The notes beneath the pieces were generated by a model that was not told the DNA's origin, searched no databases, and worked only from the letters and a program-made list of their open reading frames with translations. The position numbers and the translations under genes were made by a program. Positions 7,425 through 15,698 of a stretch of 64,000 nt of DNA are shown piece after piece (positions within the stretch are counted from its first letter, which is position 1; the number at the start of each line of letters is the position of its first letter). The stretch covers positions 3,596,001 to 3,660,000 of the forward strand of contig NZ_AP022601.1 in NCBI RefSeq assembly GCF_010726765.1, given 5' to 3'. Source of the DNA: Mycobacterium gallinarum. Its GTDB lineage: Bacteria > Actinomycetota > Actinomycetes > Mycobacteriales > Mycobacteriaceae.

Positions 7425-9053
7425 TCATCCCTCCGTGGAGTCGAGACCGAGAAGTTTGACCGTTTCGGCGCGCATCTCGACTTTGCGCACCTTGCCGGTG
7501 ACCGTCATCGGGAACTCGTCGACAACGTGTACGTAGCGCGGGATCTTGTAGTGGGCCAGCTTTCCGTCGGCGAATTCCCGCAGAGTCTGGGCGTCCAGCG
7601 GGTCCTTGCCCGGCTTCATTCGCACCCACGCACAGACTTCCTCGCCGTACTTCGCATCGGGCACACCGATGACCTGCGCGTCGTCGACATCGGGATGGGT
7701 GTACAGGAACTCCTCGATCTCGCGCGGATAGATGTTCTCACCGCCACGGATCACCATGTCCTTGATGCGGCCGACGATGTTGCAGTAGCCGTCGTCGCGC
7801 ATGACGGCGAGGTCGCCGGTGTGCATCCAGCCGTCGCCGTCGATCGCCTCGCCGGTCTTGGCCTCGTCCTCCCAATAGCCGAGCATCACCGAGTAACCGC
7901 GCGTGCAGAATTCGCCGGGCCGGCCCCGCTCGACGACCTCGCAGGTTTCGGGGTCGACGATTTTGATCTCGACGTGCGGATGGGCCCGGCCGATCGAACT
8001 GGTACGACGTTCGAGGTCGTCGTCGATGAGCGTCTGACAGGACACCGGCGACGTCTCCGTCATGCCGTAGGCGATCGCGACCTCGGTCATGTGCATGTCG
8101 CTGACGCAGCGCTTCATGACCTCGACCGGGCAGACCGATCCGGCCATGATGCCCGTGCGTAGCGAGGACAGATCGCGCTGCGCCAGGTCGGGCTGGCCGA
8201 GCATCGCGATGAACATCGTCGGCACCCCGTAAACGCCTGTACACCTTTCTTTCTCGATGGCGTCCAGGGTGAGCGCGGGTTCGAAGGCAGGCGCCGGGAT
8301 CACCATGGTGGCGCCGTGGCTCGTACATCCCAGGTTGCCCATCACCATGCCGAAGCAGTGATAGAAGGGCACCGGTATGCACAGCCGGTCGTTCGGGCCG
8401 AAGTTGATGAGCTCGGTGGTGAAGTAGCCGTTGTTGAGGATGTTGCGATGCGAGAGCGTGGCGCCCTTGGGGAAACCCGTTGTGCCCGAGGTGTATTGGA
8501 TGTTGATCGGTTGGGTGTTGTCCAGCGAGTCCGTTCTGGTGCGTAACTCGTCGACGGAGACGCCCTCCGCTTTGTCGAACAGGGCACGCCAGTCATCGGT
8601 GCCGAGGTACAACACGTCCCGCAGCTCGGGTGCCTCGGCGCGCACCTCGTCGACCATGCTCACGTAGTCCGACGTCTTGAACGTTGTGGCGGAGATCAGC
8701 GTCCGGATCCCGGACTGCTGCAACACGTAGGCCAGTTCGTGGGTGCGGTAGGCCGGGTTGATGTTGACCAGAATCGCGCCGATCTTCGCGGTCGCGTACT
8801 GCACGATCGTCCACTCGGGGCAGTTGGGCGCCCAGATGCCGACGCGCTCACCGCGTTCGATGCCCAGCGCCATCAGGCCGCGTGCGATCAGGTCCACGTC
8901 GTCGTTGAGTTCGGTGTACGTCCACCGCCGACTGCTTGCCATGTCGACCAACGCATCGCCGTCGGGGTTGGCCGCGACGGTGCGTTCGAAGTTCTGCCCG
9001 ATGGTCTCCTCGAGGATGGGGATGTCGGTGCGACCCGCGTCTTGCGACTTCAT
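7425..9053 (-). CDS. Long/medium-chain acyl-CoA synthetase (FadD35-like)
   Basis: 542 residues from ATG 9053; the frame stays open much further upstream but only over the divergent gene. ANL-superfamily AMP-binding protein: the P-loop Y-T-S-G-T-T-G-F-P-K-G is at residues 187-197. Y-G-M-T-E-T-S-P, G-Y-W-E-D, the hinge region with G-R-I-K-D-M-V-I-R-G-G-E-N-I-Y-P and the terminal P-M-T-V-T-G-K-V-R-K (catalytic Lys) follow in order. It activates a carboxylic acid with ATP and transfers it to CoA. Length and motifs match the family of M. tuberculosis FadD35. It is divergent from an epoxide hydrolase and a flavoprotein, which suggests degradation of an unusual lipid or terpenoid acid; substrate unknown. 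Confidence 0.88.
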   Translation of the reverse strand: MKSQDAGRTDIPILEETIGQNFERTVAANPDGDALVDMASSRRWTYTELNDDVDLIARGLMALGIERGERVGIWAPNCPEWTIVQYATAKIGAILVNINPAYRTHELAYVLQQSGIRTLISATTFKTSDYVSMVDEVRAEAPELRDVLYLGTDDWRALFDKAEGVSVDELRTRTDSLDNTQPINIQYTSGTTGFPKGATLSHRNILNNGYFTTELINFGPNDRLCIPVPFYHCFGMVMGNLGCTSHGATMVIPAPAFEPALTLDAIEKERCTGVYGVPTMFIAMLGQPDLAQRDLSSLRTGIMAGSVCPVEVMKRCVSDMHMTEVAIAYGMTETSPVSCQTLIDDDLERRTSSIGRAHPHVEIKIVDPETCEVVERGRPGEFCTRGYSVMLGYWEDEAKTGEAIDGDGWMHTGDLAVMRDDGYCNIVGRIKDMVIRGGENIYPREIEEFLYTHPDVDDAQVIGVPDAKYGEEVCAWVRMKPGKDPLDAQTLREFADGKLAHYKIPRYVHVVDEFPMTVTGKVRKVEMRAETVKLLGLDSTEG

Positions 9054-9074
9054 CAGCTCATCGTCGCGTCGAAA

Positions 9075-9120
9075 CTGCGCACAGATCGCGAATCGGCCGA
9101 AATTCGTGCACTCTGCGCAG
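9075..9120. promoter_or_regulatory. Nested dyad in the divergent promoter region
   Basis: The 90-bp gap between the acyl-CoA synthetase and the epoxide hydrolase holds CTGCGCA (9075-9081)/TGCGCAG (9114-9120) and, inside it, CGAAT (9089-9093)/ATTCG (9102-9106). Both pairs share one centre at 9097.5, giving an extended interrupted palindrome of 46 bp. A dimeric regulator serving both promoters is a reasonable reading; no regulator gene is adjacent. Confidence 0.4.
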
Positions 9121-9143
9121 GCTCGGTGTCCGAGGGGGTAAGG

Positions 9144-10286
9144 ATGGGGGGCATGGGCCAGATCTCTCCCTTCCGCATCGCGATTCCCGACTCCGATCTC
9201 GACGACCTGCAGGCCAGGCTGGCCCGCACCCGCTGGCCCGAGGCCGAATGCGTCGACGACTGGAGCCAGGGCATCCCGCTGGCCTACACCAGGCGACTGG
9301 CCGACTACTGGGCCACCGAATACGACTGGCGGGCACGCGAAGCGGCGCTGAACCGGTTCGACCATTTCACGACGGAAATCGACGGTCTCGACATTCATTT
9401 CATTCATCAGCGATCGAATGAGAAGAATGCGTTCCCGCTGCTGATCACCCACGGTTGGCCCGGTTCGATCGTCGAGTTCCACAAGGTCATCGAGCCGCTG
9501 ACCGAACGCGGCTTCGACGTCGTGTGCCCGTCGCTGCCGGGTTACGGCTTCTCCGCCAAGCCCACCACGACGGGCTGGGGTGTCGAGAAGATCGCGACGG
9601 CGTGGGACACCCTGATGGGCCGGCTCGGCTACGAACGCTTCGGCGCACAGGGCGGCGACTGGGGCGCAGCCGTGACCACGCAGATCGGCCGCAACGCGGG
9701 GTCCCGGAGCCGCCCCGGCGGCGACATCAGCGGCTGCGCGGGCATCCACCTGAACATGCCGCTCGGCTTCCCGCCCGGCAAACTCGACAATCCGACCGAC
9801 GAGGAGAAGGCGGCGCTCGAACGGGGTCAGTACTACCAGAAGTGGGACTCCGGCTACTCCAAACAGCAGTCGACGCGGCCGCAGACCGTCGGCTACGGAT
9901 TGGTGGACTCCCCCGTGGGCCAGTTGGCGTGGATCGTCGAGAAGTTCTGGTCCTGGACGGACAGCGACGGCGATCCGGAGAATGTGCTGACCCGCGACGA
10001 GATGCTCGACAATGTGATGCTGTACTGGCTGACCGCGTCCGGGGCGTCGTCGGCGCGGCTGTACTGGGAGAGCTTCAACGCGTTCGGCAGCTTCGACCGC
10101 GTCGAGCTCCCCACCGGCGTCGCGGCGTTCCCCAGGGAGATCCTCAAGGCGCCGCGTAGTTGGTGCGAAGCTGGGTACAACATCACGCACTGGACGGACA
10201 TGCCGCGCGGGGGTCATTTTGCGGCGTTCGAACAGCCGGACCTTTTCGTCGACGACGTCCAGAAGTTCTTCACCACGCTGCGCTAG
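9144..10286 (+). CDS. Epoxide hydrolase, microsomal (EHN) type
   Basis: 380 residues from ATG 9144 after GAGGGGGTAAGG; ATG 9153 is a close alternative. N-terminal EHN domain (F-R-I-A-I-P-D to W-R-A-R-E-A-A-L-N-R-F) followed by an alpha/beta-hydrolase fold. The oxyanion motif H-G-W-P-G is at residues 103-107, the nucleophile elbow G-G-D-W-G at 170-174 (Asp172), and the catalytic His in G-G-H-F-A-A-F-E-Q-P at 358. It opens epoxides to diols through an alkyl-enzyme ester. A few extra residues (S-R-S-R-P-G-G-D) follow the nucleophile helix, perhaps a lineage-specific insertion. The next gene starts 8 nt downstream, so an operon with the flavoprotein is likely. Confidence 0.9.
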   Translation: MGGMGQISPFRIAIPDSDLDDLQARLARTRWPEAECVDDWSQGIPLAYTRRLADYWATEYDWRAREAALNRFDHFTTEIDGLDIHFIHQRSNEKNAFPLLITHGWPGSIVEFHKVIEPLTERGFDVVCPSLPGYGFSAKPTTTGWGVEKIATAWDTLMGRLGYERFGAQGGDWGAAVTTQIGRNAGSRSRPGGDISGCAGIHLNMPLGFPPGKLDNPTDEEKAALERGQYYQKWDSGYSKQQSTRPQTVGYGLVDSPVGQLAWIVEKFWSWTDSDGDPENVLTRDEMLDNVMLYWLTASGASSARLYWESFNAFGSFDRVELPTGVAAFPREILKAPRSWCEAGYNITHWTDMPRGGHFAAFEQPDLFVDDVQKFFTTLR

Positions 10287-10294
10287 GAGATTCC

Positions 10295-11671
10295 ATGCGA
10301 ACGATCGAGGCCGATTACCTCGTCGTCGGCGCGGGCGCGATGGGACTCGCGTTCACCGACACACTGGTGGCCGAAACGGACGCGACGGTCGTGGTGGTCG
10401 ATCGCAACGACCAGCCGGGAGGCCACTGGACGGCGGCGTACCCGTTCGTTCGCCTGCATCAGCCGTCGGCCTACTACGGCGTGAACTCGCGGAGTCTGGG
10501 CAGCGACACCATCGACCACAGCGGCCTGAACGCCGGCTACTACGAGTTGGCCAGCGGCGCGGAGGTCTGCGCCTATTTCGACGCGGTGATGCGTCAGCAT
10601 CTGCTGCCGACGGGTCGAGTGACATACCTGCCGATGAGCGAATACCTCGGCGACCGGCGCGTGCGCACGCTCGGCGGCGAAGAGATCGAGGTGGCCGCGC
10701 GCCGCGTCGTCACCACGCACGTCGAGATCATCGTGCCGTCGATGCGCGGGCCGTCCTACGACGTCGCCGCCGGCGTCGAATGCGTACCGCCCAACGCCCT
10801 TCCGCGTCTCCGCGAGGCGCGGGGCCGGTACGTGATCGTCGGTGCGGGCAAGACCGCGATGGATGCCTGCCTGTGGCTGTTGCGCCACGGCGTGGCGCCG
10901 GCGCGGTTGACGTGGATCAAGCCGCGCGACTCGTGGCTGCTGGACCGCGCGGCGATCCAGCCCGGCTCGCAGTTCGCGCGCGGTGTGTTGCGCGACTTCT
11001 CCAATCAGCTCAACGCGGTGCTGGAGGCCGAGTCGCTGCCGGATCTGTTCACGATTCTGGAGGACAAAGGCTGTCTGCAGCGCATCGACACCTCGATCGA
11101 GCCGACGATGTACCGGTGCGCGATCCTGTCGAAGGCAGAACTCGAGGAGTTGCGACGAATCTCCGATGTCGTCCGGACGGGTCACGTCCAGTCGATCGAG
11201 CCGGGCCGTATCACGCTCGAGGGAGGGACCCGCGACATCGACGACTCAGCGTTGTACATCGACTGCAGCGCAGACGGTTTCGCGCGGATCGCGCCGGCGA
11301 CGATCTTCACCGACGAGGGTATCGCCCTGCAGGCGGTGCGGACATGCCAACCGGCGTTCAGCGCGGCCGTCATCGGCCATGTGGAAGCGACGTACCCCGA
11401 CGATGAGACCAAGAACGCGTACTGCAACCCAGTACCGTATCCGTCCGATCCCATCGACTGGTTGCGAATGATGCTCGCGTTCAACAAGAACCAGCTGCAG
11501 TGGTTCTCCGACCCGGACATGATGGCGTGGGTCGACGCGTCTCGGCTCAACGTGCTGCATCACGTGTCGGCCGGCGTCAGCGAGCGTGCCCGGGAGAAGA
11601 TCATCTCGGTGCTGAACTCCAACATGCCCGTCATCAACGACAAGCTGGAGAAGCTGATCGCGCAGGCCTGA
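10295..11671 (+). CDS. Flavin-containing oxidoreductase, FMO/BVMO-like
   Basis: 458 residues, ATG 10295 with GGAGA six nt upstream, 8 nt after the epoxide hydrolase stop. Two dinucleotide-binding motifs are visible: G-A-G-A-M-G (residues 12-17, FAD) and G-A-G-K-T-A-M-D (183-190, NAD(P)). This two-domain pattern is seen in flavin monooxygenases and related oxidoreductases. A strict FMO/BVMO fingerprint (F-x-G-x-x-x-H) was not found, so the exact class is open. With the epoxide hydrolase it would make an oxidative catabolic pair. End of gene lies 15 nt from the convergent ABC exporter gene. Confidence 0.75.
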   Translation: MRTIEADYLVVGAGAMGLAFTDTLVAETDATVVVVDRNDQPGGHWTAAYPFVRLHQPSAYYGVNSRSLGSDTIDHSGLNAGYYELASGAEVCAYFDAVMRQHLLPTGRVTYLPMSEYLGDRRVRTLGGEEIEVAARRVVTTHVEIIVPSMRGPSYDVAAGVECVPPNALPRLREARGRYVIVGAGKTAMDACLWLLRHGVAPARLTWIKPRDSWLLDRAAIQPGSQFARGVLRDFSNQLNAVLEAESLPDLFTILEDKGCLQRIDTSIEPTMYRCAILSKAELEELRRISDVVRTGHVQSIEPGRITLEGGTRDIDDSALYIDCSADGFARIAPATIFTDEGIALQAVRTCQPAFSAAVIGHVEATYPDDETKNAYCNPVPYPSDPIDWLRMMLAFNKNQLQWFSDPDMMAWVDASRLNVLHHVSAGVSERAREKIISVLNSNMPVINDKLEKLIAQA

Positions 11672-11686
11672 TGTCGCGAAGTAGCA

Positions 11687-13510
11687 CTAGGCGAGCGAGT
11701 CTTCCCACGCCTGGTGCAGCGCCGCGTACCGGCCGCCGGCGCGACCGATCAGGTCGTCGGGAGGGCCGTCCTCGATGATGCGCCCGTTCTCGACCACCAA
11801 CACCCGATCGGCGACCTGCACGGTGGACAGCCGGTGCGCGATGACGAGTGCGGTCCGGTCGGCGAGCACCGTCTCCAGCGCGCGTTGCACCTGCCGCTCG
11901 CTGGGGATGTCCAGCGACGACGTCGCCTCGTCGAGGATCAGCACCGCGGGGTCGGCCAGAAAGGCTCTGGCGAACGCCACCAACTGCCGCTGGCCGGCCG
12001 ACAGCCGACCACCGCGCTTGGCGACGTCGGTGTCGTACCCCTCGGGCAGCGCGTCGATGAATCGGTCGGCGCCGACGGCCGCGGCCGCTTCGACGACCTC
12101 TTCGTCGGTGGCGTCGGGCCTGCCGAAGCGAATGTTGTCGGCCACGGTGCCCTCGAACATGAAGTTCTCCTGCGTCACCATGACGACGTGGCGGCGCAGT
12201 TCGGACTGGGCGAGGTCGCGTAAGTCGACACCGTCCAAGGTGATCGATCCCGACGACGGATCATAGAAGCGCGCAATGAGTTTCGCGATCGTCGTCTTGC
12301 CCGCACCCGTGGTGCCCACAAGCGCGACGGTCTGACCCGCAGGCACTTCGAGGTTGAGATCCGGCAGCACTGGACGTCCCTCGACGTACGAGAACTGCAC
12401 ATCGTTGAACGCGATGTCACCGCGAACCGTGTCGAGTTCGACGGGCTGCTGCGGATCGCTGATGCTCGGCCGCTCGGCCAGCACACCCGCCAGCTTCTCC
12501 AGCGCCGACGACGCGGATTGGAACGTATTGAAGAACTGCGAGATCTCCTGCATCGGTTCAAAGAACATCCGCAGGTAGAGGAGGAACGCCGCCAGCGTGC
12601 CGATGGTCATCTCGCCGTGCAGGACGCGGTAGCCGCCATAGAGCAGCACCACGCTGGTGGTCAGGTTGCCGACGAGTTTCACACCGGGCATGAAGATCGC
12701 GAGCAACCTGAAGGTCTTTTCGTTGATCTCGCGGTAGTCGTCGGCAACGTCCTCGAAGATCTCCTGGTTGCGGGGTTCCCGCCGATACGCCTGCACCGCC
12801 TTGATACCGGTCATCGTCTCGACGAACTGCACGATCACCAGCGCCGCGCTTTCGCGCACCTTGCGGTAGACCTTGGCCGACTCGTTGCGGAACCACCACA
12901 CCAGCGCCACCAGGACGGGCACGGCGACCAGACACATCAGGCCGAGCCGAACATCTAGCGTCACAAGCAGAATCGACGTGCCGACCAGGGTCAGCACCGC
13001 GGTGATCATGCTGTCGAAACCCGTCTCCAGCATGTCCTGGATGGCTTCGACGTCGTTGGTCGACCGACTCACCACCCGGCCCGAGGTGTAGCGGTCGTGG
13101 AACCTGATGTCGAGTCGCTGGAAGTGCCGGAACACTCTGCGCCGCAACTCCGTCAGGACCTTCTGCCCGACACGGCCCGACCGCCGCAGGAAGAAGACTC
13201 TGCTGACGGCCTGCACCAGCACCACTCCGGCCATGGCAGCCACCACCAGCATCAGGGTGTGTGCCGAGCCCCCGTCGACGATCGGCGGGATACCCCGGTC
13301 GATGCCTCGCTGCACGAGAATCGGAACAGAAAGGCGTGCAGCATTTTCCACCACGACGACGAGCGCGAGCAGGGCCACAGTCCTGCTGTACGGCCGCAGC
13401 AACGAGCCCAGCAGCGCGCGGGCCTCGCGGCGCCGCGGAAGGCTTTCATCGATCGGCAGATCGTCGTCCTGGTCCTCGTCGAACCTGCCGCGCCACTCTG
13501 TGGTGCTCAT
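11687..13510 (-). CDS. ABC exporter, fused TMD-NBD subunit (canonical ATP site)
   Basis: 607 residues from ATG 13510, overlapping the upstream subunit's stop codon (ATGA). Residues about 40-330 hold six transmembrane helices of the type I exporter fold. The NBD has Walker A G-T-T-G-A-G-K-T near 398-405, signature L-S-A-G-Q-R-Q near 502-508, and Walker B L-I-L-D-E-A-T-S-S-L-D near 522-532 with catalytic Glu; the switch His is in V-I-A-H-R-L-S-T. The signature has Ala where LSGGQ has Gly. Together with the next gene it forms a heterodimeric exporter of the kind of M. tuberculosis Rv1272c/Rv1273c (lipid or drug export); substrate unknown. Confidence 0.9.
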   Translation of the reverse strand: MSTTEWRGRFDEDQDDDLPIDESLPRRREARALLGSLLRPYSRTVALLALVVVVENAARLSVPILVQRGIDRGIPPIVDGGSAHTLMLVVAAMAGVVLVQAVSRVFFLRRSGRVGQKVLTELRRRVFRHFQRLDIRFHDRYTSGRVVSRSTNDVEAIQDMLETGFDSMITAVLTLVGTSILLVTLDVRLGLMCLVAVPVLVALVWWFRNESAKVYRKVRESAALVIVQFVETMTGIKAVQAYRREPRNQEIFEDVADDYREINEKTFRLLAIFMPGVKLVGNLTTSVVLLYGGYRVLHGEMTIGTLAAFLLYLRMFFEPMQEISQFFNTFQSASSALEKLAGVLAERPSISDPQQPVELDTVRGDIAFNDVQFSYVEGRPVLPDLNLEVPAGQTVALVGTTGAGKTTIAKLIARFYDPSSGSITLDGVDLRDLAQSELRRHVVMVTQENFMFEGTVADNIRFGRPDATDEEVVEAAAAVGADRFIDALPEGYDTDVAKRGGRLSAGQRQLVAFARAFLADPAVLILDEATSSLDIPSERQVQRALETVLADRTALVIAHRLSTVQVADRVLVVENGRIIEDGPPDDLIGRAGGRYAALHQAWEDSLA

Positions 13511-15462
13511 CGGCCCTCGGCCTCCGAGGTGACGAACCTGGACCCGACGCGCTCGCGTTCCAGTGATTCCTGCTCGCTGTATGTGTGATCGAGCCGGTGA
13601 CGGTCGTCGTCCTCCTGCCACTCGCAGGCACGCTCGCGGCCGTCGTCGAGTTCGTCGTCGGCGGCCAGCAGATAGCGGTACTGCGGGACGGCGGCAAGCA
13701 ACTCGGCGTGGGTGCCGACATGGGTGATCACGCCGTCGTCCAGCAGTGCGACCTTGTCGGCGAGCAACACGGTCGATGCGCGATGGGCGACGACGATGCC
13801 GGTCACCGCATGCAAGACCCGACGCAGAGCCTCCTCGACGACGGCCTCGGTGTGCACGTCCAGCGCGGACAGCGTGTCATCGAGGACAAGGATCTTCGGC
13901 GCCGCCAGGATGGCGCGCGCGAGCGAAAGCCGTTGCCGCTGACCGCCGGACAGGCTCATCCCCTGCTCACCGATGCGGGTGTCCAGACCGAACGGCAGGT
14001 CGTAAACGAACTGTGCCGCCGCGACGTCGATCGCCTGAGCCATCTCTTCGTTGGTCGCATCCGGGGCGCCCAACCTCAGGTTCTCGGCGACAGACATGGA
14101 GAACAGCGTCGGATCCTCGAACGCGGTGGCCACCGTCTTGCGCAGTGTGGGCAGCGTCAGCTCGCGAATGTCTGTGCCGTCGATACGAATCGCGCCTTCG
14201 GTGACATCGTGAAGCCGCGACACCAGCGACGCCAGCACGGACTTGCCCGATCCGGTCGAACCGACGAGCGCCAGCGTCTCCCCCGGTTCCACGGTGACGG
14301 TGACGTGCCGCAGAACCCATTTGTCCGGCTCGCCGGACGGCGCCAGCCCGTCGTCCTTGGCGTCGGGAAACCGGAATCCGACGTCGATGAACTCCAGCTT
14401 GCCGCGCGACGGCACGACGTCACTGGGCCCGTCGACGATTTCCACCGGCGCATCGAAGATCTCGGCAATGCGGTTGGCGGCGGTGAACGACTCCTGCGTC
14501 ATCGACAGCAGGAATCCCAGCGACGCGATCGGCCAGACCAGCGACAGCATCATCGTGATGAACGCGACCAGCGTGCCCATGGTGACCAGACCGTGCCCCG
14601 CGGCGTACGCACCGAAGCCGAGCACCACGATCAGCGTCAGGTTGGGGATGACCTCGAGCAGCGTCCAGAACTTCGCGGACACCTGCACTCTGTTGATCTG
14701 GGTGTCGTAGAGGTCGGTGACTTGTTCGTCGAACCTCTTGTAGACGTAGTCCTCGCGACCAAACGACTTGACCACCCGCAGACCCAACGCGGATTCCTCG
14801 ACGTGGGTGGCGACGTGGCCCGATTGATCCTGAGCCAACCGCGACAACCGCACGTACTCCTGCTGGAAATGCAGCACCGTCGCGGCGATCGGCACGATCG
14901 ACAGCAGCACGACCACACCGAGTGGCCAGTACATCGTCAGCAGGATGATGGTCACCGCGGTGATCTGGATGGTGGACAGCAGCAGGAAGACCATGCCGAA
15001 CGACATGAATCGGCGAATCGTGCCGAGGTCGTTCATGATTCGCGACAGCAGCTGACCCGATTGCCAGCGGCCGTGGAAGCTCATCGGCAGGATCTGAAGG
15101 CGTGCGTAGAGGTCCTTGCGGATGTCGGCTTCCACACCCATGGTCGCGCGCGCGACCAGCCACCGCCGAATGAACCACAGCACCGCCTCGGAGATGCCGA
15201 CGCCCATCGCCGCGGCGCCGAGCAGCCACAGCCCCTGCTGATCCTGACGACGCACCGGGCCGTCGATGACGGCCTTGGTCATCAGCGGGATCGCCACGGT
15301 GGCGACCAGAGAAAGGAGCGCGGTCGCGACCATCGCGATCCAGCGGACGCGGTAGGGCATGAGATAGGGCAGGATGCGCCATAGATCCGAGCTCGCTCTG
15401 ACGCGTTTGGGCGGCGGCGCTATCGCCGGCGCCGCGCGAAGCGCGTTCGAGGAGTCAGTCAC
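13507..15462 (-). CDS. ABC exporter, fused TMD-NBD subunit (degenerate Walker B)
   Basis: 651 residues, GTG start at 15462, first gene of the exporter pair. Six-helix transmembrane domain over residues about 40-330. NBD with Walker A G-S-T-G-S-G-K-S near 400, signature L-S-G-G-Q-R-Q near 500, and Walker B L-V-L-D-D-T-L-S-A-L-D near 522. The residue after Walker B is Asp, not the catalytic Glu, as in the non-hydrolysing site of asymmetric exporters. The NBD is followed by an acidic/charged tail of about 55 residues (D-D-E-L-D-D-G-R-E-R-A-C-E-W) that ordinary subunits lack. Stop codon overlaps the partner's start, so equimolar translation is expected. Confidence 0.9.
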   Translation of the reverse strand: MTDSSNALRAAPAIAPPPKRVRASSDLWRILPYLMPYRVRWIAMVATALLSLVATVAIPLMTKAVIDGPVRRQDQQGLWLLGAAAMGVGISEAVLWFIRRWLVARATMGVEADIRKDLYARLQILPMSFHGRWQSGQLLSRIMNDLGTIRRFMSFGMVFLLLSTIQITAVTIILLTMYWPLGVVVLLSIVPIAATVLHFQQEYVRLSRLAQDQSGHVATHVEESALGLRVVKSFGREDYVYKRFDEQVTDLYDTQINRVQVSAKFWTLLEVIPNLTLIVVLGFGAYAAGHGLVTMGTLVAFITMMLSLVWPIASLGFLLSMTQESFTAANRIAEIFDAPVEIVDGPSDVVPSRGKLEFIDVGFRFPDAKDDGLAPSGEPDKWVLRHVTVTVEPGETLALVGSTGSGKSVLASLVSRLHDVTEGAIRIDGTDIRELTLPTLRKTVATAFEDPTLFSMSVAENLRLGAPDATNEEMAQAIDVAAAQFVYDLPFGLDTRIGEQGMSLSGGQRQRLSLARAILAAPKILVLDDTLSALDVHTEAVVEEALRRVLHAVTGIVVAHRASTVLLADKVALLDDGVITHVGTHAELLAAVPQYRYLLAADDELDDGRERACEWQEDDDRHRLDHTYSEQESLERERVGSRFVTSEAEGR

Positions 15463-15516
15463 TTAGTAGATCTTCCCATTACATGCAAACTGTTAACGTG
15501 CTGGACGCACCGTAAA

Positions 15517-15536
15517 ACCTCAACAAACATTGAGGT
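15517..15536 (-). terminator. Candidate intrinsic terminator downstream of the channel gene
   Basis: Read on the minus strand: ACCTCAA, 6-nt loop, TTGAGGT, then TTTAC. A perfect 7-bp stem followed by a short T run lies between the channel gene and the ABC exporter, both on the minus strand. It could end the upstream transcript. Being 55 bp before the exporter start, it could instead be an operator. The rest of the 236-bp gap shows nothing else recognisable. Confidence 0.4.
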
Positions 15537-15698
15537 CAATTGCTTCCGAGCACGGCCGCCCGGCGTCGTGATCAGGTCAGCGAGGCATATACCCTGCGTG
15601 CCGTCGTCTCAGCGACAATGTCGCTCGACTGCTACAGAGCCCTCTTTGCCAGGCAGGACGTGGTCCCCGGAGCCAGTGGGCTGCGCGGCATGCGACAC

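Noticed and set aside
9054-10217. Upstream extension of the acyl-CoA synthetase frame to 10217
   Set aside because: It would run antisense through the epoxide hydrolase; residues before Met at 9053 have no AMP-ligase similarity.
13585-15384. 599-codon plus-strand frame opposite the ABC exporter
   Set aside because: His/Arg/Gln-rich composition typical of a GC shadow; the minus strand holds all ABC motifs.
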